A stretch of 54,610 nucleotides of DNA from Prevotellaceae bacterium UBA1726 (GCA_002316005.1 DCIM01000076.1:23013-77622), one strand, 5' to 3'. Positions 1-9,418 are shown, counted from the first letter of the stretch. The notes: generated by a model from the letters alone, not told the origin. A program made the numbers and translations.

Positions 1-1827
1 AACATGAACTATGCTGCTGTTGACCGTGGTGGTGAGTACAAGACTCTCGCTATCGATCCAGCATGGGCTAACCTCCCTGCTGATGCTGCTGTAGAGAACG
101 ATGATCCTGCATATATCAACAACCTCGTTCGCGTTATCAACGCTCAGAACGGTGGCGACCTCCCAGTTTCTGCATATAAGGGAATCGAGGATGGTACATG
201 GGAGCAGGGTACTGCTGCTTATGAGAAGCGTGGTGTAGCTGGTTTCGTTCCTGTATGGGATCCATCTGTATGTTCACAGTGTAACAAGTGTTCATTCGTT
301 TGTCCTCACGCTTGTATCCGTCCATTCGTACTCGACGAGGCTGAGAAGGCTGGTTTCGAGGGCGAGACTATCGAGATGAAGGCTCCTGCTGCTTTGAAGG
401 GTATGAACTTCGTAATGCAGGTAGGTGTTAAGGACTGTCTCGGTTGCGGTAACTGTGTTGACGTTTGTGCCGGTGGTGCTGTTAAGGGCGAAGACGGCAA
501 GCCAATGAAGGATGAGAACGGTAAGCTTATCACAGCTAAGGCTCTTAAGATGGTTGCTTACGATGATTCATCTGAGGCTGCTGCTCAGGAGGCTAAGAAC
601 TGGAACTACTGTGTTAAGAATGTTGCTTCTAAGCAGGATCTCGTTGACATCAAGCAGTCTCCAAAGAACTCTCAGTTCGCGACTCCACTCTTCGAGTTCT
701 CAGGTGCTTGTTCTGGTTGTGGTGAGACTCCTTACGTTAAGCTCATCACTCAGCTCTTCGGTGACCGTGAGATCGTAGCAAATGCTACTGGTTGTTCTTC
801 AATCTACTCAGGTTCAATCCCATCAACTCCTTATACAACTAACGCTAAGGGTCAGGGTCCTGCATGGGCTAACTCTTTGTTCGAGGACTTCTGCGAGTTC
901 GGTCTCGGTATGGTAATTGCTACAAAGAAGATGAAGGCTCGCATCAACGATCTCCTCAATGGTGCTATCGCTGCTGATGAGACTCCTGCAGAGTTCAAGG
1001 CTGCAGCTCAGGCTTGGATTGACGGACAGAACGATGCTGATGCCTCAAAGGCTGCAGCTGAGGTTCTTAAGCCAATGATTGCTGCAGCTGCTGAGAAGGG
1101 ATGCCCAACTTGCAAGCAGCTCAAGGAACTCGATCACTACCTCGTTAAGCGTTCACAGTGGATCATCGGTGGTGACGGTGCTTCTTACGATATCGGTTAC
1201 GGCGGTCTCGACCATGTTATCGGCTCTGGTGAGGATGTAAACATCTTCGTTATCGATACAGAGGTTTACTCTAACACTGGTGGTCAGGCTTCTAAGGCTA
1301 CTCCAATCGGTGCTATTGCTCAGTTCGCTGCTAACGGTAAGCGTGTTGGTAAGAAGGATCTCGGTTTGATGCAGGCTACATACGGTAATGTATATGTTGC
1401 TCAGGTTGCTATGGGTGCTGACCAGTCACAGTGCTTGAAGGCATTCAAGGAAGCTGAAGCATGGCACGGTCCATCAATCATCATCGGTTATGCTCCATGT
1501 ATCAACCACGGTCTTAAGGCTAAGGGTGGTATGGGTAAGTCTCAGGCTGAGGAGGCTAAGGCTGTTGAGTGCGGTTACTGGCACTTGTGGCGTAATAACC
1601 CTGCTCTCGCTGAGGAAGGCAAGAACCCATTCACACTTGACTCTAAGGAGCCAAATTGGGATAACTTCCAGGCATTCCTCGAGGGTGAGGTTCGTTTCCT
1701 CTCACTCAAGAAGGCTGCCCCAGAAGAGGCTCAGGAGCTCTACGATGCATGTAAGGCAGCTGCTCAGCGTCGCTACCAGACTTACATCCGTAAGACTCAG
1801 GAGGATTGGTCACTCCCAACAGAGTAA
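1..1827 (+). CDS. nifJ: Pyruvate:ferredoxin (flavodoxin) oxidoreductase, C-terminal part (5' end outside window)
   Basis: Oxidises pyruvate to acetyl-CoA and CO2 with reduction of ferredoxin, the central anaerobic pyruvate step in the cytoplasm. The reading frame is open to the window edge, so the first ATG at 4 is not the real start; family members are about 1,180 residues and about 608 are seen here. Two 4Fe-4S ferredoxin motifs are visible: CSQCNKCSFVCP coded near 271-306 and CLGCGNCVDVC near 436-468. A third cysteine set (CSGCGETPY, near 708-735) opens the thiamine-diphosphate domain, whose GDGASYDIGYGG motif is near 1171-1206. The order ferredoxin then TPP domain is that of the single-chain enzyme. 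Codon choice is very uniform (GCT, GGT, AAG), as expected of a highly expressed gene. A hairpin terminator follows directly. Confidence 0.97.
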   Translation, partial: NMNYAAVDRGGEYKTLAIDPAWANLPADAAVENDDPAYINNLVRVINAQNGGDLPVSAYKGIEDGTWEQGTAAYEKRGVAGFVPVWDPSVCSQCNKCSFVCPHACIRPFVLDEAEKAGFEGETIEMKAPAALKGMNFVMQVGVKDCLGCGNCVDVCAGGAVKGEDGKPMKDENGKLITAKALKMVAYDDSSEAAAQEAKNWNYCVKNVASKQDLVDIKQSPKNSQFATPLFEFSGACSGCGETPYVKLITQLFGDREIVANATGCSSIYSGSIPSTPYTTNAKGQGPAWANSLFEDFCEFGLGMVIATKKMKARINDLLNGAIAADETPAEFKAAAQAWIDGQNDADASKAAAEVLKPMIAAAAEKGCPTCKQLKELDHYLVKRSQWIIGGDGASYDIGYGGLDHVIGSGEDVNIFVIDTEVYSNTGGQASKATPIGAIAQFAANGKRVGKKDLGLMQATYGNVYVAQVAMGADQSQCLKAFKEAEAWHGPSIIIGYAPCINHGLKAKGGMGKSQAEEAKAVECGYWHLWRNNPALAEEGKNPFTLDSKEPNWDNFQAFLEGEVRFLSLKKAAPEEAQELYDACKAAAQRRYQTYIRKTQEDWSLPTE

Positions 1828-1850
1828 TCAAGATTTCTCAAACATAATTA

Positions 1851-1886
1851 AAGGCCGCATCCTTCGGGGTGCGACCTTTTTTTGTT
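1851..1886 (+). terminator. Rho-independent terminator after nifJ
   Basis: Twelve-base arms at 1851-1862 and 1867-1878 with one mismatch and one G-U pair close on a TTCG loop and are followed by seven T. It lies 23 bp after the nifJ stop. Confidence 0.85.
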
Positions 1887-1937
1887 TTTGTAGAACAAAG
1901 AAAAACGCTCTGTTCTTCTTATATAATAATGTATATG

Positions 1938-4349
1938 CTATTTCACAATGGTGAACTTGGCAAACTTCAATAGCAATTGCTTCGTGCCGGTATTACGGAA
2001 CTCAACGGTAGCCTTGGTGTTGTCACCTGTTCCTTCAACCTTAATAACCGTTCCTACACCGAATCTCTGATGCTCAATAACCGTTCCTTCACTCAATCCC
2101 TGTGATGCTGCCGATGGTGTTGTATTGTTAACTGATGTTGTTGAAATAGGTGTTGGAGTTATTGTTGGTGTAACTCGCTTAAAGCCTTGAGGAACAACAG
2201 GTTTAGAAACGGGTTGTTGCGTTGGTTGGCGGAATCCTCCAAACGAACTGCTTCTACGAGTCATGTACTCAGGTTCGTCATTACTTCTTGAGCGGAAACC
2301 GCTTGAGAATGGTGTTCTTGTAGTTTCCTCGTCCCTGTCATAGGATCTTGTCCTTGTTCGTGTTGAACCAGAATCTCCCCCACTTTGGGCATCAATTTTT
2401 AGATAACGCCTGTCTATTTCATTAAGGAAACGGCTTGGAACATCATATTCTAACTTTCCGTATCTCCAACGGTTTTTGGCACAAGTGAGGATACAATGCT
2501 TTTCTGCTCGTGTAATGGCAACATAGAAAAGACGACGCTCCTCTTCGAGTTCACGAATTGAATCTGCTGCCATCGGACTTGGAAAGATATTCTCCTCCAT
2601 TCCTACAATGAATACTGTCGGATATTCCAATCCCTTTGCAGCATGGATGGTCATCATTGTCACCTTCTCGTCTGTACCGTCATTGCTTTCTTTGTCAGTC
2701 TGCAAGGCTACATCCTGAAGGAACAAATCCAATCTTGCATTCTCTTCTTCGCCTTGTTCTTCTTTCTCGGCTACGAAGTCGCTCAGCGCAGCCATGAACT
2801 CCTCAAGGTTTTCTTGGCGAGTGATGAATTCGGGTTCCTTGCTCGAGAATAAATCCTTGTGAATACCACTTTTGTCCACGACCTTCTGACCAAGTTCGTA
2901 AGCATTCATGGTGTTCAGATCTTCTGCGAATTCATCTATCAAGCACACGAATCCCTGAAGTTTGCCCATAGGCCCTTTGCCCAGCATCAACTGATATCGT
3001 TCAGGATCTCTTGCCACTTCCCAGTAACTTGCTCCATACTGTGATGCTGTTTGAGCAATCTTATCAAGAGTCGCATTACCAATGCCTCGTGCAGGATAGT
3101 TGATAACTCGCTTAAATGCTTCTTCGTCATCATGGTTCACGATAAGGCGGAAATAACCTATAACATCCTTTATCTCCTTACGCTGATAGAACGATAGTCC
3201 TCCGTAAATCTTATATGGAATGCCTTGCTTTAGACATTCATCCTCGAACGAACGACTCTGGGCGTTTGTACGATAAAGCACAGCAAAGTCAGAATACTGA
3301 CAACCTTCCTCTCGCTTTATTCGTTTTATCTCTTTGCAAACTACAGCGGCCTCTTCCTTGTCGGAATAGGTCATCTTCAAAATGAGTTGCTCGCCTTCGT
3401 CATTCTCCGAGAAAATATTCTTGTCAATCTGGCGTGAGTTATGCTTAATGATACTGTTTGCAGCAAGTACAATCTTTTGTGTCGAACGGTAGTTCTGCTC
3501 CAGTTTGAAAAGTTTGGATTGTGGATATACCTTATTGAAATCCAATATATTATCAATGCTTGCTCCACGGAAAGCGTAAATACTCTGAGCATCGTCTCCA
3601 ACAACACAAACTCGTTGATTTTCGCGTGTTAGGAGTTCAACGATTTGCTGCTGAACTCGGTTGGTATCCTGATACTCGTCAACAAGAATAAACTTGAATC
3701 TTTCTGCCCATTTCTTTCTTATTTCCTCGTTCTCTTTGAACAGTTTGTAGGTGAGCATCAACAGATCGTCGAAGTCCATTGCATTGGAGTTGGCACATCT
3801 CTGTTGATAGGCAACATAAATCTTTCCTATGGCTGGCATTCGTGCCTGGCGATCTCGTTCGGTGATATCTCCGTTGTTGACATACTGCTGTGCTGTGACG
3901 ATGCAGTTTTTTGCCATTGAAATTTTACTGTGTACGGCTGCAGGTTTGTATATCTTGTCATCAAGATTCATCTCTTTTACAATGGTCTTGATGAGCGAAC
4001 GTGAATCGGCTTCGTCATAAATTGTAAACTGCGATGTATAGCCGAGACTTTCCGCCTCGCGACGAAGGATATGCGAGAACACAGAATGGAATGTTCCCAT
4101 ATGGATATAGTGTGCCTTGTCGCTTCCTACAAGTCGCCCTATTCTTTCTTTCATCTCGTTGGCGGCTTTGTTAGTAAAGGTCAGGGCGAGGATATTCCAT
4201 GGTGCCATACCTTGCTCAATGAGGTATGCAATCTTGTATGTCAGGACGCGTGTTTTTCCTGAACCGGCTCCAGCAATGACAAGCGAAGGACCATCGTTAT
4301 ACTCCACCGCTGCTCGCTGACTTTTATTAAGGTCGTCTAATAGATTCAT
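1938..4349 (-). CDS. pcrA: UvrD/PcrA-type ATP-dependent DNA helicase
   Basis: Superfamily 1A 3'-5' helicase acting in repair and removal of proteins or recombination intermediates from DNA. The 803-residue protein has the Q motif (LNKSQRAAV), Walker A AGAGSGKT at residues 26-33, Walker B LVDEYQDTN near residue 222, motif III VGDDAQSIYAFRGA, and the late motifs MTIHAAKGLEYP and VAITRAEK. The last 55 residues (EGTVIEHQRFGVGTVIKVEG) match the Tudor-like C-terminal domain of PcrA, preceded by a low-complexity Arg/Ser/Thr/Pro linker. It starts 18 bp after mtgA on the same strand, so the two are probably cotranscribed. The 3' end converges on nifJ. Confidence 0.95.
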   Translation of the reverse strand: MNLLDDLNKSQRAAVEYNDGPSLVIAGAGSGKTRVLTYKIAYLIEQGMAPWNILALTFTNKAANEMKERIGRLVGSDKAHYIHMGTFHSVFSHILRREAESLGYTSQFTIYDEADSRSLIKTIVKEMNLDDKIYKPAAVHSKISMAKNCIVTAQQYVNNGDITERDRQARMPAIGKIYVAYQQRCANSNAMDFDDLLMLTYKLFKENEEIRKKWAERFKFILVDEYQDTNRVQQQIVELLTRENQRVCVVGDDAQSIYAFRGASIDNILDFNKVYPQSKLFKLEQNYRSTQKIVLAANSIIKHNSRQIDKNIFSENDEGEQLILKMTYSDKEEAAVVCKEIKRIKREEGCQYSDFAVLYRTNAQSRSFEDECLKQGIPYKIYGGLSFYQRKEIKDVIGYFRLIVNHDDEEAFKRVINYPARGIGNATLDKIAQTASQYGASYWEVARDPERYQLMLGKGPMGKLQGFVCLIDEFAEDLNTMNAYELGQKVVDKSGIHKDLFSSKEPEFITRQENLEEFMAALSDFVAEKEEQGEEENARLDLFLQDVALQTDKESNDGTDEKVTMMTIHAAKGLEYPTVFIVGMEENIFPSPMAADSIRELEEERRLFYVAITRAEKHCILTCAKNRWRYGKLEYDVPSRFLNEIDRRYLKIDAQSGGDSGSTRTRTRSYDRDEETTRTPFSSGFRSRSNDEPEYMTRRSSSFGGFRQPTQQPVSKPVVPQGFKRVTPTITPTPISTTSVNNTTPSAASQGLSEGTVIEHQRFGVGTVIKVEGTGDNTKATVEFRNTGTKQLLLKFAKFTIVK

Positions 4350-4367
4350 TATTTTTCGTCATTGTAT

Positions 4368-5099
4368 TTATTTAGAATATACTCCTCCACTCACTGATTT
4401 TTTGTTCACTTCTTCTCCTTTTTTCGGAAATAGTGGAATAAACCTCATCTGTTTCTCAATCCATGCCTGGCGTTTACGCATATATGAACTTGGTGCTGAT
4501 GAGTCAAATTGTCGCGGATTTGGTAGTGTGGCAGCGATGAGCGCACATTCGCTTCGTGTAAGTTCGTTTGCTTCTTTTCCTCTGAAGTGATAGTCAGCAA
4601 CTGATGAAACACCATATATTCCGTCGCCCATCTCTATAGAGTTAAGGTAAACTTCCATGATGCGTTGCTTGTTCCAGATTAGTTCGATGAGGAATGTGAA
4701 ATAAACCTCGAAACCTTTTCTTGTCCACGATCGTCCTGGCCATAGAAAGACATTCTTCGCTGTCTGCTGGCTTATGGTACTTGCTCCATGTTTGCGTTTT
4801 GCAGTCTTGTTGTGTTTAGCAGCCTGCTCAATCGCCTTGAAATCAAAACCATGATGCAATAGGAATCTTTGGTCTTCCGATGCCATAACGGCAACGGGCA
4901 TCGATGGCGACATGTCTTCGAGCGATACCCATTGGTGGTGCCACTTTGGCATTTCGCCACTTGTTATCTGTTGGGCTGTGCGAATAAACATCAATGGTGT
5001 CGCATAGACCGGCAGATAGCGATATATCACCACTGCAAAGATTGTCGAGACAAAAAACAAACCTACCGTCCAACGAATTATCTTAAATACCAAACGCAT
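4368..5099 (-). CDS. mtgA: Monofunctional biosynthetic peptidoglycan transglycosylase
   Basis: GT51 glycosyltransferase that polymerises lipid II into glycan strands at the outer face of the inner membrane. The 243-residue protein has one N-terminal membrane segment (about residues 9-29) and the family motifs MASEDQRFLLHHGF, with catalytic Glu75, then GASTISQQTAKNVFLW and WNKQRIMEVYLNSIEMG. No transpeptidase domain follows, which distinguishes it from class A penicillin-binding proteins. It precedes pcrA by 18 bp. The upstream ompA-type gene is separated by a terminator, so mtgA may depend on its own weak promoter or on read-through. Confidence 0.95.
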   Translation of the reverse strand: MRLVFKIIRWTVGLFFVSTIFAVVIYRYLPVYATPLMFIRTAQQITSGEMPKWHHQWVSLEDMSPSMPVAVMASEDQRFLLHHGFDFKAIEQAAKHNKTAKRKHGASTISQQTAKNVFLWPGRSWTRKGFEVYFTFLIELIWNKQRIMEVYLNSIEMGDGIYGVSSVADYHFRGKEANELTRSECALIAATLPNPRQFDSSAPSSYMRKRQAWIEKQMRFIPLFPKKGEEVNKKSVSGGVYSK

Positions 5100-5114
5100 C
5101 CAAAAAGGCTTTTC

Positions 5115-5151
5115 TTAAAAAAGGGTACGCACCAAAACGATGCGCACCCTT
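5115..5151 (-). terminator. Terminator of the OmpA-type lipoprotein gene
   Basis: Arms 5121-5131 and 5141-5151 pair with a single mismatch around a nine-base loop. Read on the minus strand the hairpin is followed by a run of T. It separates the ompA-type gene from mtgA. Confidence 0.75.
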
Positions 5152-5174
5152 ATATTTAATAATGTGTACTCTGA

Positions 5175-5873
5175 TTAGTTGAGTGTTCCAGCATTAGCAG
5201 CATCGATCATTGCCTGTGAAGCGTAAAGAATAACCTCTACACGACGGCTTGCTGCAAGATTCTCCTTACCGTTAGCATCCTTGATGAGGTAGTCTGGATT
5301 CTCACCGTATCCGATTACATTCTTGATCTGTGATGCAGAAACGCCACAAGTACCTGTGAGGAAGTTCTTTACAGAGTTCGCACGGTTCTCTGAGAGTGTC
5401 TGGTTTGTTGCCTCAGAACCTGTTGAGTCTGTGTAACCGAGGATACCTACAGAACAGTCTGTGTTGTTCTTCAATACAGAAGAGAAGTTTGTCAACTCGT
5501 TTTGAGCTGAAGTATTGAGGTTGTACTTACCTGTCTGGAAGAGGATACCTGAGTCGAATGTTACGCGAACTGCAGAAAGACCGTTAGCATCTGTGATGCT
5601 CTCAACCTGAGCGTTAGCCAACTGAGCAGCAGCCTCTGCCTTTACCTTATCCATGTGCTTACCAATGAGTGTACCTGTTGTTGCACCAACAGCACCACCG
5701 ATAGCAGTACCGATGAGAGTACCCTTTGTGTTACCACCGATAAGACGACCAGCCAATGCACCGAGAGCAGCGCCAGCACCAGTACCGATAAGTGCACCAT
5801 TACCTGCACTTGTAGAACAACTTACAATAGTGAGCAGTGACATACCGAGCACTGCGAGTTTCATTTTCTTCAT
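5175..5873 (-). CDS. OmpA family lipoprotein with glycine-zipper segment
   Basis: Probable outer-membrane lipoprotein that binds peptidoglycan. The 232-residue product starts with a lipoprotein signal ending in LTIVSC (Cys19). Residues about 23-75 are a glycine zipper (GTGAGAALGALAGRLIGG and a repeat of it), a segment that can insert in or pack on membranes. Residues about 105-215 are an OmpA C-terminal domain with GYTDSTGSEATNQTLSENRA, the diaminopimelate-contact region. This architecture is of the YiaD/Pal type. It is monocistronic: a terminator lies downstream and a promoter element upstream at 5984-5991. Confidence 0.92.
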   Translation of the reverse strand: MKKMKLAVLGMSLLTIVSCSTSAGNGALIGTGAGAALGALAGRLIGGNTKGTLIGTAIGGAVGATTGTLIGKHMDKVKAEAAAQLANAQVESITDANGLSAVRVTFDSGILFQTGKYNLNTSAQNELTNFSSVLKNNTDCSVGILGYTDSTGSEATNQTLSENRANSVKNFLTGTCGVSASQIKNVIGYGENPDYLIKDANGKENLAASRRVEVILYASQAMIDAANAGTLN

Positions 5874-5926
5874 AATGTTTTTTTAATAAATTAGTATAAT
5901 GTGTATTAATATTAACCTTCCTAATT

Positions 5927-5941
5927 GACGAAAAAATCGTC
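5927..5941. other. Small hairpin in the ompA-type 5' leader
   Basis: Five-base arms GACGA and TCGTC around AAAAA, inside the transcribed leader of about 100 nt expected between the promoter element at 5984-5991 and the start codon at 5873. Its role is unknown; it could protect the leader or be coincidental. Confidence 0.35.
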
Positions 5942-5983
5942 TTTTAGTTTAGCCGGAATATAAATTAATCAAAATATCAACTG

Positions 5984-5991
5984 CAAAGATA
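5984..5991 (-). promoter_or_regulatory. Promoter -7 element for the OmpA-type gene
   Basis: On the minus strand this reads TATCTTTG, a perfect match to the Bacteroidota -7 consensus TAnnTTTG. No clear TTTG lies at the expected -33 distance, so the call rests on the -7 box. Confidence 0.6.
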
Positions 5992-6034
5992 ATTCTTTTT
6001 TTAAAAATATGCTACATTTCCGGCTTTTTTTTTG

Positions 6035-6042
6035 TAATTTTG
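6035..6042 (+). promoter_or_regulatory. Promoter -7 element for proS
   Basis: TAATTTTG matches the Bacteroidota -7 consensus and lies 37 bp before the proS start, back to back with the ompA-type promoter. A good -33 TTTG is not seen. Confidence 0.6.
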
Positions 6043-6079
6043 CACCAAATATTGAAAACTATAAACATATTTATATATT

Positions 6080-7561
6080 ATGGCAAAAGAATTGAAGGAT
6101 CTCACAAAAAGAAGTGAGAACTATAGCCAGTGGTATAACGACCTCATCGTGAAGGCTGACTTGGCTGAGCAGAGTGCCGTTCGTGGCTGTATGGTAATCA
6201 AACCTTATGGTTACGCCATCTGGGAAAAAATGCAGCGTGCTATGGATGATATGTTCAAGGCCGAAGGTGTACAGAATGCTTATTTCCCTCTCCTCATACC
6301 GAAATCTTTCCTCTCTCGCGAAGCTGAGCATGTTGAAGGATTTGCTAAAGAGTGTGCTGTCGTAACTCACTATCGTCTCAAGACTAACGAGACTCACGAT
6401 GGTGTTGTTGTTGACCCAGAGGCTCGCCTCGAGGAGGAACTCATTGTCCGTCCAACATCGGAGACAATGATTTGGAATACTTTCAAGAACTGGATTCAGT
6501 CATGGCGTGATCTGCCTCTTCTCTGCAACCAGTGGTGTAATGTTATGCGTTGGGAGATGCGTACTCGTCCTTTCCTTCGTACATCTGAATTCCTCTGGCA
6601 GGAGGGCCACTGTGCTTTCGCTACACGCGACGAGGCAGAGAATAACGCAAAGACTATGCTTAAGGTGTATGCCGACTTCGCCGAGAACTGGATGGCTGTT
6701 CCTGTTGTTCAGGGTGTGAAGTCTGAGACTGAGCGTTTTGCCGGTGCTCTTGACACTTACACTATTGAGGCAATGATGCAGGACGGCAAGGCTCTCCAGA
6801 GTGGTACTTCTCACTTCCTCGGTCAGAACTTCGCAAAGGCTTTCGATGTTACTTTCCTTAATAAGGATAATGCTCAGGATACTCCTTGGGCAACATCATG
6901 GGGCGTTTCTACTCGTCTCATCGGTGCTCTCATCATGACTCACTCTGATGATAATGGTCTTGTACTTCCTCCACGCCTTGCTCCTCTGCAGGTTGTCATC
7001 GTACCAATCGGTGGTAAGGGAGATAGTCAGATCGCTCTTGACAACAAGGCTGCTGAGATTATGTCTGAACTCAAGGCTAAGGGCATCAGCGTGAAGTACG
7101 ATAGCGACAACAACAAGCGTCCTGGATTCAAGTTCGCTGAATACGAGCTCAAGGGTGTGCCTGTTCGTCTTGTTCTTGGTGCTCGCGATATGGAGAATGG
7201 TACTATTGAGGTAATGCGTCGTGATACTCTTGAGAAGGAGACTCTTCCTATTGAGGGAATCACCGATTATGTAGTGACATTGCTCGATGATATCCAGAAC
7301 AACATCCTTGCCAAGGCTAAGGCTTATCGTGATGAGCGCATCTATGAGTGCGACAACTACGAGGAGTTTAAGGAGAAGGTGAAGGATGGAGGTTTCTTCC
7401 TCTGCCACTGGGATGGTACAGCCGAGACTGAGGCTAAGATCAAGGAGGAGACTCAGGCCACTATCCGTTGTGTCCCTTACGGCTATGAGCAGACTCCTGG
7501 CGTTGACATGGTTTCTGGTAAACCATCCGTTGCTCGTGTAATCATCGCACGTTCTTACTAA
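6080..7561 (+). CDS. proS: Prolyl-tRNA synthetase (short, archaeal/eukaryote-like type)
   Basis: Charges tRNA-Pro with proline in the cytoplasm. At 493 residues it lacks the large insertion domain of the long bacterial enzyme and matches the short type common in Bacteroidota. Class II motifs are clear: VRPTSETMIW, then motif 2 RTRPFLRTSEFLWQEGH, and the motif 3 region GVSTRLIGALIMTHSDDNGLVLPP. The anticodon-binding domain follows (LAPLQVVIVPIGGK onward), and the chain ends in the family's C-terminal zinc-domain-like segment with a terminal tyrosine. The start at 6080 has an AT-rich leader and no Shine-Dalgarno, normal for this phylum. Confidence 0.97.
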   Translation: MAKELKDLTKRSENYSQWYNDLIVKADLAEQSAVRGCMVIKPYGYAIWEKMQRAMDDMFKAEGVQNAYFPLLIPKSFLSREAEHVEGFAKECAVVTHYRLKTNETHDGVVVDPEARLEEELIVRPTSETMIWNTFKNWIQSWRDLPLLCNQWCNVMRWEMRTRPFLRTSEFLWQEGHCAFATRDEAENNAKTMLKVYADFAENWMAVPVVQGVKSETERFAGALDTYTIEAMMQDGKALQSGTSHFLGQNFAKAFDVTFLNKDNAQDTPWATSWGVSTRLIGALIMTHSDDNGLVLPPRLAPLQVVIVPIGGKGDSQIALDNKAAEIMSELKAKGISVKYDSDNNKRPGFKFAEYELKGVPVRLVLGARDMENGTIEVMRRDTLEKETLPIEGITDYVVTLLDDIQNNILAKAKAYRDERIYECDNYEEFKEKVKDGGFFLCHWDGTAETEAKIKEETQATIRCVPYGYEQTPGVDMVSGKPSVARVIIARSY

Positions 7562-7572
7562 CATCAATATTC

Positions 7573-7602
7573 TCCCCCTCCCTTTTCCAAAAGCGAGGGG
7601 GA
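7573..7602 (+). terminator. GC-rich hairpin after proS
   Basis: Arms TCCCCCTC (7573-7580) and GAGGGGGA (7595-7602) can pair, followed by an AT-rich but not T-only stretch. It may terminate proS. Its CCCTCCC core resembles the dispersed GC-rich repeat found elsewhere in the window, but the match is loose. Confidence 0.5.
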
Positions 7603-7604
7603 AT

Positions 7605-7636
7605 AATTATCATTTACCAATTATCATTTATCATTT
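7605..7636. repeat. ATTATCATTT-type low-complexity repeat
   Basis: Three imperfect copies of ATTATCATTTA run in tandem between proS and the transporter gene. A similar AATTTTCAATTTACAA stretch sits at 18292-18320. The function is unknown; such tracts are typically non-coding spacers. Confidence 0.5.
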
Positions 7637-7652
7637 AGCGTAGCGCAAAACT

Positions 7653-9362
7653 ATGGACTGGTTAATTAATTTGTTTGTCCAAAACGGAATGGCACACACT
7701 GTGCTTATTCTTGGATTGGTTATTGCTATTGGTGTCCTGCTTGGAAAGATTAAGTTCGGTGGTGTTGCTCTTGGTGTGACATTCGTTCTTTTCGCTGGTA
7801 TCCTTGTCGGACATTTCGGTTTTATGGCAAATCCTGAATTTGTTGATAAGGAATTGATGACATTCCTTCAGGATTTCGGCCTTATTCTCTTTGTGTTCTT
7901 TATCGGTTTGCAGGTTGGACCTGGCTTCTTCGAGAGTTTCAAGGGTGGTGGCGTACAGATGAATATTATGTCTGTATGTATGATCTGCCTTAATATTGCT
8001 GTAATGTTTGGTTGCTATTGGTTCCTTTTCGACCATAACAACACTAACCTCGCAATGCTCGTAGGAACTCTCTATGGTGCTGTCACTAACACCCCTGGTC
8101 TTGGTGCTGCCAACGAAGCGGTCAAGTCGCTTGGCGAAGGAGCTTTCGGTGGAGAGCTTCCTCAGTTGGCTTCTTCTTATGCTTGCGCCTACCCTCTCGG
8201 TGTTCTTGGTATCATCGGAGCTACTGTTCTTGTCCGTTATATCTGCAAAGTTACTCTTTCCGATGAGGAGAAGGAACTTGAGGATGCTGAAGGTGCTGAC
8301 CCACACGAGACTCCTCATCTGTTGTCACTCAAGGCTGAGAATGAATTCATCTCAGGTCGTACTATTCTTCAACTCACAGAGTTCCTCAAGCGCGATTTCG
8401 TCATTACTCGTATGATTAAGAACGGCGAACTCGTTGTTCCTAACCGTAACACCGTTATAGAGAAGGGTGATGACCTCTACCTTACTTGTGCAGAAACTGA
8501 TGTGGAGGCTGTAAAGGCGTTTATCGGTCCTGAGACCGACCTTAAATGGGAAGTTAACAAGAAGACTACTCGCGATATGGTTTCTCGCCGCATTCTCGTT
8601 ACAAATCCAAAGATCAACGGTAAGACTTTCGGTAGCATGCACTTCTCAAGTGTCTATGGTGTTAATGTAACTCGTATCACTCGCCAGGGTATGAATCTCT
8701 TTGCTTCGCGCAACCACCACTTCCATGTTGGTGATAAGATTATGGTTGTTGGTCCAGAGGAGAATGTACAGCGTGTTGCCGACCTCATGGGCGACTCAGC
8801 AAAGCACCTTAATCATCCAAACATCGCAACAATCTTCATCGGTATCTTCCTCGGTATTATCTTTGGTCAGATTCCTGTATTCTTCCCAGGTATGCCTACT
8901 CCATTGAAACTTGGATTGGCAGGTGGTCCTCTCATCATCGCTATCCTTATCGGCCGTTTCGGTCACCTCTGGAAGTTGGTAACCTATACCACTACATCGG
9001 CTAACCTGATGATGCGTGAGATAGGTCTTTGTTTGTTCCTTGCTTGTGTTGGTATCAAGGCGGGCGATGGATTCGTTGAGACAATCATGAATGGCGGACA
9101 CATGTATGTGATCTGTGGTTTCCTCATCACAATCATCCCTATCCTCATCGTTGCTCCTATTGCTCGTTGGAAGTTTAAGTTCAACTATTTCACTCTCATG
9201 GGTGCAATTGCTGGTACTTACACCGACCCACCAGCACTTGGTTTTGCTAATGCAAGTTGTTCGAAGGAAGCTCCTGCAATTGGATATTCAACTGTTTATC
9301 CATTGTCAATGTTCCTCCGTATCCTCACAGCCCAACTTGTTATCCTCTTCGCTTGCGCTTAA
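7653..9362 (+). CDS. YidE/YbjL-type (AspT-like) transporter with two TrkA-C domains
   Basis: Predicted inner-membrane antiporter of the aspartate:alanine exchanger family. The 569-residue protein has the duplicated layout of the family: a hydrophobic half (about residues 10-200), two regulatory TrkA-C domains (about 215-295 and 300-385, each with a GDxL/GDKI-type end), then a second hydrophobic half (about 395-569). The duplicated signature appears as GTLYGAVTNTPGLGAANEA in the first half and GAIAGTYTDPPALGFANA in the second. The substrate cannot be told from sequence; dicarboxylate or amino-acid exchange is likely. It stands alone between proS and a strong terminator. Confidence 0.9.
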   Translation: MDWLINLFVQNGMAHTVLILGLVIAIGVLLGKIKFGGVALGVTFVLFAGILVGHFGFMANPEFVDKELMTFLQDFGLILFVFFIGLQVGPGFFESFKGGGVQMNIMSVCMICLNIAVMFGCYWFLFDHNNTNLAMLVGTLYGAVTNTPGLGAANEAVKSLGEGAFGGELPQLASSYACAYPLGVLGIIGATVLVRYICKVTLSDEEKELEDAEGADPHETPHLLSLKAENEFISGRTILQLTEFLKRDFVITRMIKNGELVVPNRNTVIEKGDDLYLTCAETDVEAVKAFIGPETDLKWEVNKKTTRDMVSRRILVTNPKINGKTFGSMHFSSVYGVNVTRITRQGMNLFASRNHHFHVGDKIMVVGPEENVQRVADLMGDSAKHLNHPNIATIFIGIFLGIIFGQIPVFFPGMPTPLKLGLAGGPLIIAILIGRFGHLWKLVTYTTTSANLMMREIGLCLFLACVGIKAGDGFVETIMNGGHMYVICGFLITIIPILIVAPIARWKFKFNYFTLMGAIAGTYTDPPALGFANASCSKEAPAIGYSTVYPLSMFLRILTAQLVILFACA

Positions 9363-9384
9363 AGCACTCTCAATATAAACTTAG

Positions 9385-9418
9385 AAGGGCCAGATTCGCA
9401 TGAATCTGGCCCTTTTTT
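9385..9418 (+). terminator. Strong rho-independent terminator
   Basis: Perfect 13-bp arms (9385-9397 and 9402-9414) with loop GCAT, then a T run. It ends the transporter transcript. Confidence 0.92.

Noticed and set aside
6896..7567. A 223-codon minus-strand frame over proS, and similar long antisense frames over the transporter (7662-8318)
   Set aside because: Antisense shadows of clear coding genes; no start context, no family.
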